A DNA stretch of 5,355 nt from PVC group bacterium (GTDB lineage: Bacteria; Verrucomicrobiota; Kiritimatiellia; UBA8416; PXDI01), in NCBI GenBank assembly GCA_003565095.1, contig PXDI01000279.1, positions 1-5,355 of the forward strand, given 5' to 3'. A program made the translations under genes and the position numbers. The stretch's first letter is position 1, and each line of letters begins with the position of its first letter. The notes under the pieces are model-generated. The model was not told the DNA's origin, did not search any database, and saw only the letters and a list, made by a program, of their open reading frames with translations. Shown in pieces: positions 1 to 4,043 of this stretch.

Positions 1-81
1 GGCAGCAAACTTGAGGCCAAGGTCGATTCAAGTTTGACTTTGTTCGGTTTAGGAAAGATTTTTCAATTGAATAGGGGGTAG
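1..81 (+). CDS. Possible 3' end of an upstream gene (weak)
   Basis: Frame 1 is open from the first base to a TAG at 79-81 and would give a 26-residue C-terminal tail beginning GSKLEAKVDSSLTLFG and ending in LNRG. The other two forward frames hit TGA within the first 36 bases. The tail alternates polar and hydrophobic residues, as in a strand-rich protein end, but it is too short to assign to a family. A random frame stays open this long fairly often, so this is only a candidate. A 9-bp inverted repeat (6-14 with 28-36) lies inside it. The repeat-rich DNA starts immediately after the TAG, which is consistent with a real gene boundary there. Confidence 0.3.
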   Translation, partial: GSKLEAKVDSSLTLFGLGKIFQLNRG

Positions 82-82
82 G

Positions 83-133
83 TGCGGGATGCGGGGGAAG
101 AAGACCGCAGACCGCAGACTGCAGACCGCAGAC
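83..133. repeat. Period-7 tandem repeats (TGCGGGA x2, GACCGCA x4.4)
   Basis: Two short tandem arrays lie almost back to back. TGCGGG occurs twice with a 7-base period at 83-95. The unit GACCGCA then runs from 103 to 133 as GACCGCA, GACCGCA, GACTGCA, GACCGCA and a partial GAC, so about 4.4 copies with one C-to-T change. The two units are unrelated in sequence but share the same period. The region sits in non-coding DNA upstream of manC. Open frames across it translate only into low-complexity peptide and are not credible genes. Confidence 0.85.
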
Positions 134-135
134 AA

Positions 136-168
136 CTTTGTCGCGAGCTTTGTCGCGAGCTTTGTCGA
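136..168. repeat. Period-12 tandem repeat CTTTGTCGCGAG x2.75
   Basis: The 12-base unit CTTTGTCGCGAG is present at 136-147 and 148-159, followed by a partial third copy at 160-168 that diverges after CTTTGTCGA. The two full copies are identical. The array begins two bases after the end of the GACCGCA array. It has no obvious coding role. Tandem units of this size can change copy number by replication slippage. Confidence 0.85.
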
Positions 169-185
169 TCTGAAGCGGAAACAGG

Positions 186-253
186 CTGGAGACTGGAGGG
201 CGCGGAGCAGGGATTGTGGACCCTCGCATTTTGCGGGGTAAACGTGAAACGTG
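186..253. repeat. Two further period-7 duplications flanking a hairpin
   Basis: CTGGAGA at 186-192 is followed directly by CTGGAGG at 193-199. AAACGTG occurs twice in tandem at 240-253. Both have the 7-base period seen at 83-133 but different sequence. Between them, at 220-239, lies a short hairpin described separately. Two-copy 7-mers can occur by chance; the case rests on their being clustered with the longer arrays. Confidence 0.6.
220..239 (+). other. Small perfect-armed hairpin with one bulge
   Basis: ACCC-T-CGCA at 220-228 can pair with TGCGGGGT at 232-239 across a three-base TTT loop, giving eight base pairs with T224 bulged. It is followed by TAAACG rather than a T run, so it is not a standard intrinsic terminator on the + strand. 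It could be a palindromic unit of an interspersed repeat family, or an RNA hairpin if the leader is transcribed. Function unknown. Confidence 0.5.
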
Positions 254-275
254 TGGGTGAGCTTGAAAGATATGA

Positions 276-348
276 GTGTAAGAGTACGTGTACGAGTATT
301 GGGGATGGAGCATAATCTTATCCGTACTCTTACACTTACTCTTACACG
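276..348. repeat. Opposed blocks of a GTGTAA/GAGTAC hexamer pair (inverted repeat)
   Basis: The left block (276-299) reads GTGTAAGAGTAC then GTGTACGAGTAT, a 12-base unit made of two related hexamers. The right block (325-348) is the same motif on the other strand: TACTCTTACACT then TACTCTTACACG. The innermost arms, 275-288 and 323-336, are perfect reverse complements over 14 bases with a 34-base loop. The right block can also pair in a second register shifted by 12. The block ends about 17 bases before the manC Shine-Dalgarno. It could form a leader-RNA stem or cruciform, or be a mobile repeat remnant; no function can be assigned. Confidence 0.85.
311..316 (+). promoter_or_regulatory. Possible -10 box for manC (weak)
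   Basis: CATAAT at 311-316 matches five of six positions of TATAAT and lies in the loop between the opposed repeat blocks. The best upstream partner, TGTACG at 289-294, matches the -35 consensus poorly. Transcription would begin near 323, inside the right repeat arm, so the RNA would lack the left arm. An alternative is TTAAAT at 357-362, which would leave a very short leader. Neither is convincing. Confidence 0.2.
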
Positions 349-364
349 CGAATCTCTTAAATAC

Positions 365-370
365 AGGAGG
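365..370 (+). promoter_or_regulatory. Strong ribosome binding site of manC
   Basis: AGGAGG at 365-370 is a full Shine-Dalgarno match with five bases before the ATG at 376. It fixes the manC start and is the strongest ribosome binding site in the window. Confidence 0.9.
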
Positions 371-375
371 ATCAT

Positions 376-1461
376 ATGAGTAAACGTTTTGCAGTAATAA
401 TGGCCGGCGGCAAGGGGGAGCGTTTCTGGCCTTTGAGTACATCGAAAACACCAAAGCAGGTTTTGGCGCTTTCCGGGGAAAAACCGTTGATTGAACTTGC
501 GGTCGATTATCTGGGCGATACCGTCCCGCCGGAGCAGGTGTTGGTGATTACCAGCGCCGAGCTGATTGAACCGCTTGCAGCGGCCCTGCCGCATGTCCCG
601 CGAGGGAACATCATCGGTGAACCGGTCGGGCGTGATACCGCGGCAGTCTGTGCGCTGGCTTCCGCTATTATTCGCCGCCGGGCAGGGGACGATGCCGTGT
701 TCTGTGTTTTGACCGCGGATCATATTATGGGTAAGCTGGATGTTTTTCGCAATTCCATGCGACAGGCGTTTGAGACCGCAGAGAATGATGATGTCCTCAT
801 AACAATCGGCATTCAGCCTTCGTATCCCGCAACCGGGTTCGGTTATATCGAAGCTGGGGAGCCCTACAGTGATAAGGAAGGTGTTGAGTTTTTCAGAGCT
901 CGGCGCTTTGTTGAGAAGCCGGCTAAGGCTACCGCCGAAGGATATGTTTCCGCAGGCAACTATTTCTGGAATGCCGGCATGTTTGTATGGAGTGTAAAGA
1001 GTATCAGAAAAGCGCTGGAACAGCATCGTCCAGTATTGTGCGCAATGGCGCAGTCATTGGAAGAGCATGTTGATACAGCGCAATTTGATTCAGCACTGGC
1101 CGATGCTTATGCAGGGCTTGATAAGATATCGATTGATTATGCCGTGATGGAGAAGGCTGATAACATTGTGATGTTGAAAGGCTGTTTTATCTGGGATGAC
1201 GTTGGCTCATGGCCCGCACTTGAGAGGCATTTTCCGGCCGACGAGGATGGTAATACGCTGATTGGCAAATGCGAGTTGCTTGATTCAACTGAAAACATTG
1301 TATATTCGAAAGGGCACCTTACGGCTATGATCGGCATGCATGATGTAATTGTAGTGCAGGCTGAGGGTGTTACACTGGTTTGCCCGAAGAATCGCGCGCA
1401 GGAGGTTAAAGTGTTGGTGCAAATGCTCAAAGAGAAGGGTGGATACAAGTCTTTGTTGTAG
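376..1461 (+). CDS. manC: Mannose-1-phosphate guanylyltransferase (GDP-mannose pyrophosphorylase)
   Basis: This cytosolic enzyme joins mannose-1-phosphate and GTP to make GDP-mannose and pyrophosphate, supplying mannose (and through it fucose or rhamnose) for surface polysaccharides and glycosylation. The 361-residue protein has the nucleotidyltransferase signature AGGKGERFWPLS at 10-21, the GEPVGRDTAA motif at 81-90, the metal/nucleotide-site ADH at 114-116, TGFGYIE at 153-159, the sugar-phosphate motif FVEKP at 178-182, the NYFWNAGMFVW stretch at 195-205, SIDYAVMEK at 252-260 and WDDVGSW at 273-279. A left-handed beta-helix-like C-terminal part follows. The length fits the monofunctional form; the roughly 110-residue phosphomannose isomerase cupin of the bifunctional ManC/AlgA type is absent. 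The start is set by AGGAGG at 365-370. The stop is TAG at 1459-1461, and the same frame meets TGA at 1468-1470, overlapping the ruvX ATG. Family identity is secure; the exact polymer served is not visible here. Confidence 0.95.
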   Translation: MSKRFAVIMAGGKGERFWPLSTSKTPKQVLALSGEKPLIELAVDYLGDTVPPEQVLVITSAELIEPLAAALPHVPRGNIIGEPVGRDTAAVCALASAIIRRRAGDDAVFCVLTADHIMGKLDVFRNSMRQAFETAENDDVLITIGIQPSYPATGFGYIEAGEPYSDKEGVEFFRARRFVEKPAKATAEGYVSAGNYFWNAGMFVWSVKSIRKALEQHRPVLCAMAQSLEEHVDTAQFDSALADAYAGLDKISIDYAVMEKADNIVMLKGCFIWDDVGSWPALERHFPADEDGNTLIGKCELLDSTENIVYSKGHLTAMIGMHDVIVVQAEGVTLVCPKNRAQEVKVLVQMLKEKGGYKSLL

Positions 1462-1469
1462 CAGAATTG

Positions 1470-1877
1470 ATGAAATACCTTGGCATAGATTATGGTCAGC
1501 GACGGGTCGGTTTTGCGGTTAGCGATCCGGCCGGAATAATTGCCATGCCGCGGGAAGTTCGTGAGATCAAAAGGGGAGAACCCCTGCTTGATATTATTTG
1601 TGCGGTAATCAAAGAGGCTGAAGCGGATGCGGTTGTGCTCGGGTTGCCTGTCAACATGAACGGCAGCCCCGGTCCGATGGCGGAAGCTGTAGAAAAGCTG
1701 GCAGCTGAACTTCGTGATAAATCCGGTTTGGAGGTCATTACTTGGGATTAGCGCTTGAGCACTGCGCAAAGTGAGCGAGTTTTGCTTGAAGCTGATATGA
1801 GCCGGTCACGACGGAAACAGGTGATCGACAAAATGGCCGCCCAGGTTATTCTCCAAGGCTTTCTTGATTCGCTTTAA
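1470..1877 (+). pseudogene. ruvX: RuvX/YqgF pre-16S rRNA nuclease, interrupted by an in-frame amber codon
   Basis: RuvX (YqgF) is an RNase H-fold nuclease, first described as a putative Holliday junction resolvase and linked in E. coli to 5' maturation of 16S rRNA, where it is essential. Starting at ATG 1470, the first 93 residues carry the family core: YLGIDYGQRRVGFAVSD at 3-19 with catalytic-type Asp7, and VVLGLPVNMNGS at 55-66. The frame then reads Trp92-Asp93-TAG (1749-1751)-Arg-Leu-Ser-Thr, exactly where homologues have Trp-Asp-Glu-Arg-Leu. Beyond the TAG the same frame continues for 41 family-like codons, including SRSRRKQVIDKMAAQVIL at 111-128, to TAA at 1875-1877. The full length would be 135 residues, normal for the family. 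One G-to-T change (GAG to TAG) explains it. If translation stops, the acidic site residue and the C-terminal helices are lost and the product is probably non-functional. A TTG at 1467 precedes the ATG; the ATG is preferred. It begins 8 bases after manC. Confidence 0.85.
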
Positions 1878-1892
1878 AGTGTGATTTATCTT
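1864..1892 (+). promoter_or_regulatory. Possible promoter of the toxin-antitoxin pair (weak)
   Basis: TTGATT at 1864-1869 and TATCTT at 1887-1892 are separated by 17 bases, each matching four of six sigma-70 consensus positions. Transcription would start near 1899, giving a leader of about 40 bases before the antitoxin start. The -35 box would lie in the last codons of ruvX. An alternative pair, TTGTTT 1891-1896 with TAGTTT 1914-1919, would place the -10 box on the palindrome at 1907-1917. Toxin-antitoxin operons usually have their own promoter; the site itself is a guess. Confidence 0.25.
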
Positions 1893-1906
1893 GTTTTTTC
1901 ATCAAG

Positions 1907-1917
1907 ACTAGACTAGT
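1907..1917. promoter_or_regulatory. Palindrome ACTAG-A-CTAGT, candidate antitoxin operator
   Basis: A perfect 5-bp inverted repeat around a single central A lies in the 63-base gap between ruvX and the antitoxin, 24 bases before the chosen start. Phd/YefM antitoxins, alone or with their toxin, typically bind short palindromes in this position and repress their own operon. The palindrome is seen directly; the operator role is inferred. Confidence 0.35.
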
Positions 1918-1927
1918 TTGGTTATAA

Positions 1928-1932
1928 AAGGA
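1928..1932 (+). promoter_or_regulatory. Ribosome binding site that selects the antitoxin start
   Basis: AAGGA at 1928-1932 lies 8 bases before the ATG at 1941, good spacing for that start. It overlaps the upstream in-frame ATG at 1932, so that codon cannot use it. This favours 1941 over 1932. Confidence 0.7.
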
Positions 1933-1940
1933 TGGTGATT

Positions 1941-2189
1941 ATGCAAACAGTAAGTCTATTTGATGCAAAGACGCATTTATCACGAATTGTAGAAGATTTG
2001 ATTAGGGGCAAAGAAGATCGTGTAATGATTGCCCGTCGGGGAAAACCGGCTGTCTATGTAACGCGGGCTGACACCACCGATGTTTCCAGAAGGATTGGTA
2101 TAGCAAGTGGACGTTTTGATGTTCCGGATGATATTGACGGATCGAATAGGCAGATCGCCCTCTTATTTGGTGCTGAAGGTCAATCATGA
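1941..2189 (+). CDS. Phd/YefM-family antitoxin of a type II toxin-antitoxin pair
   Basis: This 82-residue protein is the labile antitoxin partner of the PIN-domain toxin that follows. It should bind the toxin to block its RNase site and bind DNA to repress the operon. The N-terminal part is typical Phd/YefM: VSLFDAKTHLSRIVEDL at 4-20, then a charged turn and RVMIARRGKPAVYVTRAD at 27-44, matching the family pattern of an 'AKTHLS' helix followed by an 'IARRGKP' strand-turn. The C-terminal tail, with SGRFDVPDDID and then IALLFGAEG, resembles the extended toxin-wrapping segment of homologues, which usually carry a similar 'G...PDDFD...FEG' ending. ATG 1941 is preferred over ATG 1932 because of the AAGGA at 1928-1932 and because family members begin just before the VSL strand. 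Its TGA overlaps the toxin ATG by four bases (ATGA), implying coupled translation. Family assignment is firm; specificity is unknown. Confidence 0.88.
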   Translation: MQTVSLFDAKTHLSRIVEDLIRGKEDRVMIARRGKPAVYVTRADTTDVSRRIGIASGRFDVPDDIDGSNRQIALLFGAEGQS

Positions 2190-2572
2190 AGTTGCTGCTT
2201 GATACCCAAATAGCGCTTTGGGCGTTAATCGGCAGCTCACGGCTTTCAGAAAAGGCTCGTGAATTGATTCTGTTACCGAAAGCCACCGTCTATTATAGTG
2301 CTGCGACTGTCTGGGAGATTGCCATCAAACATCGACTGGCTCGGGTTGATATGCCCGTTTCCGGTAAGGAGGCGGCCGGTCTTTTTGTTGAGGCAGGCTA
2401 CGAGGAGTTGGCTGTTACTGCGGCGCATGCGGCAGCTACTGAAGATCTGCCATTGCATCATTCTGACCCATTTGACCGTCTTCTTGTTGCGCAGGCTCAT
2501 TACGAACCCGTTCGATTACTTACGCATGACCGGCAACTGCTTGCTTATGGTGGTCCAGTGGAATTCGTATAA
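2186..2572 (+). CDS. PIN-domain ribonuclease toxin (VapC-like)
   Basis: This is the toxin of the pair: a small, single-domain PIN nuclease of 128 residues, the usual VapC size. PIN toxins are Mg/Mn-dependent RNases that generally cut tRNA or rRNA and halt growth when the antitoxin is degraded. The acidic site is complete: Asp6 in LLLDTQIALWAL, Glu44 in SAATVWEIAIK, Asp94 and Asp97 in HHSDPFDRLLVAQA, and Asp115 in LLTHDRQLLAYG. There is no truncation, so it is probably active. It starts within the antitoxin stop codon (ATGA), the standard arrangement for dosage control, and ends at TAA 2570-2572, six bases before truA. Phd-type antitoxins paired with PIN toxins are common, so the pairing is ordinary; the RNA target cannot be read from the sequence. 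What stands out is its position inside a housekeeping gene string. Confidence 0.92.
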   Translation: MKLLLDTQIALWALIGSSRLSEKARELILLPKATVYYSAATVWEIAIKHRLARVDMPVSGKEAAGLFVEAGYEELAVTAAHAAATEDLPLHHSDPFDRLLVAQAHYEPVRLLTHDRQLLAYGGPVEFV

Positions 2573-2578
2573 TGTATT

Positions 2579-3346
2579 ATGGGCATTAATTCTTCACAGC
2601 AAATCGAGTACCGAAGATTCCGACTGACGATCGCCTATGATGGGACGAGCTATTCCGGTTGGCAGGTGCAGCCGAACGGGCTGGCGGTGCAGCAGGTGAT
2701 TGAGGAGTCCATCGAACGGATCGGTGGAGAGCGCGTTAAGTTACACGGCAGCGGCAGGACTGATCGTGGAGTGCATGCGGCGGGACAGGTTGCGCATGCC
2801 GATCTGCCTGCCCGTATTCCGGCACGTGGCTGGCAGCAGGCTTTGAATGCCATATTGCCTCCCGATATCAGGATCATGAAAGTGGTCATAACTAAAGATG
2901 ATTTTCATGCGCGCAAGAGCGCGGTCAGTAAGGAATACCGCTATTTCATCTGGAATGCCTCAGTAATTCCGCCGCATCGCAGGCTTTATGCCCTGCATGT
3001 GCCCGATATGCTGGATGTCCATGCCATGCGTGATGCCGCACAGCGTTTGACCGGAAAACACGATTTTGCCGCATTTACCGCCAACCCCAACCGGGTGGTG
3101 GAATCCACTGTGCGCACTGTTTTCAGTCTCGATGTGCGTCAACGGGCGAGTGAAGTTGTTATGGTCGTCAAAGGTGACGGGTTTCTCTACAAAATGGTAC
3201 GCAGCCTTGCCGGATATGTGATCAGGGTGGGGCAGGGGCGGCTGCCGCCGGAAAGCGCTGAAGCGATTCTTGCGTCACGTAAACGTACCGCCCGCGTCGA
3301 GACCGCTCCTCCGCATGGCCTTTTTCTCTGGCGTGTCTCGTACTGA
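2579..3346 (+). CDS. truA: tRNA pseudouridine(38-40) synthase TruA
   Basis: TruA converts uridines 38, 39 and 40 in the anticodon arm of many tRNAs to pseudouridine, stabilising the anticodon stem and reading frame. The 255-residue protein has the N-terminal LTIAYDGTSYSGWQVQPN at 16-33, the catalytic motif GSGRTDRGVHAAGQVAH with nucleophile Asp62, KEYRYFIWN in the middle, GFLYKMVRSLAGYVIRVGQG in the C-terminal half and a final LFLWRVSY. Length and motif order are normal. ATG 2579 is the only possible start, since an in-frame TAA lies at 2570-2572. It adds some 10 residues before the usual first strand. No clear Shine-Dalgarno precedes it; the sequence upstream is the end of the toxin gene, so translation is probably coupled to the toxin. 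It would have followed ruvX directly before the toxin-antitoxin pair arrived. Confidence 0.96.
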   Translation: MGINSSQQIEYRRFRLTIAYDGTSYSGWQVQPNGLAVQQVIEESIERIGGERVKLHGSGRTDRGVHAAGQVAHADLPARIPARGWQQALNAILPPDIRIMKVVITKDDFHARKSAVSKEYRYFIWNASVIPPHRRLYALHVPDMLDVHAMRDAAQRLTGKHDFAAFTANPNRVVESTVRTVFSLDVRQRASEVVMVVKGDGFLYKMVRSLAGYVIRVGQGRLPPESAEAILASRKRTARVETAPPHGLFLWRVSY

Positions 3347-3364
3347 TCTGACATACTGCCCCGC

Positions 3365-4036
3365 ATGAAATTTGAAGTATTACCATCTTTACTGGCGGCT
3401 GATTTCGGAAATCTTGAGCGTGATGCCAGGAGGGCTGAGGCAGCCGGTGCAGATCAGCTCCATCTGGATATCATGGACGGGCACTTCGTCCCTAATCTCA
3501 GCATGGGGCCGGATGTGGTAGCAATGGCGAAGCAGGTTGTCGGCATTCCGCTTAGCGTACACCTGATGTTGACCAATCCCGACAGGTATATCGAGCGTTT
3601 TGCCGAGGCCGGGGCAACAACTATTCAGATTCATCTTGAATCAGATTGTGATATTGCCGCGACGCTGCAGTCAATCCGTGAATGCGGAGTGCGTCCGGGA
3701 ATGGTATTGAATCCTGATACCCCGGCCGAAAAAGCACTGCCGTTTCTTGATCAGGTTGATGAAATTTTATGTATGACGGTCTTTCCGGGATACGGCGGAC
3801 AATCATTTATGCCGGAAGTGATGTCTTCTGTAAAGGTCCTGCGTAAAGCGTCTAATCAGAGCGGGCGAAACAATTTGGGTATTATGGTGGACGGCGGAAT
3901 TAATGCAGAGACGGGGGCGTTGAGCGCACTTAACGGTGCCAACATGTTTGTTGCCGGCACCTATCTGTACCGCGCAGAAGACATGGCACGGGAAATCCTC
4001 AATCTGCGCAACGCCGCAGAGCAAAATTTTGTTTAA
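3365..4036 (+). CDS. rpe: Ribulose-phosphate 3-epimerase
   Basis: Rpe interconverts D-ribulose 5-phosphate and D-xylulose 5-phosphate in the pentose phosphate pathway, in the cytosol. The 223-residue TIM barrel shows LPSLLAADFGNLERD at 6-20, the metal-binding and catalytic HLDIMDGHFVPN at 33-44 (His33 and catalytic Asp35), the second metal His66 in SVHLML, GMVLNPDTP at 112-120, the phosphate-gripping loop TVFPGYGGQSF at 138-148 and MVDGGIN at 174-180 with the second catalytic Asp176, followed by the C-terminal phosphate-site region FVAGTYLYR. All key residues are present and the length is standard. The residue before the PGYGG loop is Phe where many bacteria have Asn; that position varies among homologues. 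It begins 18 bases after truA with no evident Shine-Dalgarno, and ends 7 bases before lepA. Confidence 0.96.
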   Translation: MKFEVLPSLLAADFGNLERDARRAEAAGADQLHLDIMDGHFVPNLSMGPDVVAMAKQVVGIPLSVHLMLTNPDRYIERFAEAGATTIQIHLESDCDIAATLQSIRECGVRPGMVLNPDTPAEKALPFLDQVDEILCMTVFPGYGGQSFMPEVMSSVKVLRKASNQSGRNNLGIMVDGGINAETGALSALNGANMFVAGTYLYRAEDMAREILNLRNAAEQNFV

Positions 4037-4040
4037 GGAG
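4035..4040 (+). promoter_or_regulatory. lepA ribosome binding site overlapping the rpe stop
   Basis: AAGGAG at 4035-4040 overlaps the rpe TAA (4034-4036) and lies only three bases before the lepA ATG at 4044. The spacing is short, but no other start with better spacing matches the family N-terminus. The overlap with the rpe stop favours co-translation. Confidence 0.7.
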
Positions 4041-4043
4041 AAA

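Noticed and set aside
6..36. 9-bp inverted repeat CAAACTTGA / TCAAGTTTG with a 13-base loop, considered as a terminator
   Set aside because: The stem is AT-rich, the loop is long and no T run follows (ACTTTGTTCGG). It also lies inside a possible coding tail, so a terminator call is not supported.
82..315. Open + strand frame of 77 codons starting at GTG 82
   Set aside because: It runs through the tandem arrays and gives a low-complexity product with repeated LCRE units, has no credible ribosome site and resembles no family.
49..1026. Long minus-strand open frame of 325 codons
   Set aside because: Most of it is antisense to the secure manC gene, and the rest translates the repeats into Arg/Thr/Val-rich low-complexity sequence. 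It is a shadow frame.
1797..1877. Possible restart at ATG 1797 to make a separate RuvX C-terminal fragment
   Set aside because: No Shine-Dalgarno precedes it and the 26-residue fragment would lack the nuclease core.
1863..1906. CTTGAT / ATCAAG pairing around a T-rich stretch, considered as a ruvX terminator
   Set aside because: Only six pairs with a 32-base loop, and the T run (1894-1899) lies inside the loop rather than after the stem.
2572..2589. Five-codon mini-frame (ATG at 2572, TAA at 2587-2589) overlapping the toxin stop as TAATG and the truA start
   Set aside because: Too short to call a gene without evidence; it may only help reinitiation near the truA ATG.
3776..3808. Phe instead of Asn before the PGYGG phosphate loop of Rpe
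   Set aside because: This position differs between bacterial and eukaryotic epimerases, and all catalytic and metal residues are present, so it is normal variation.
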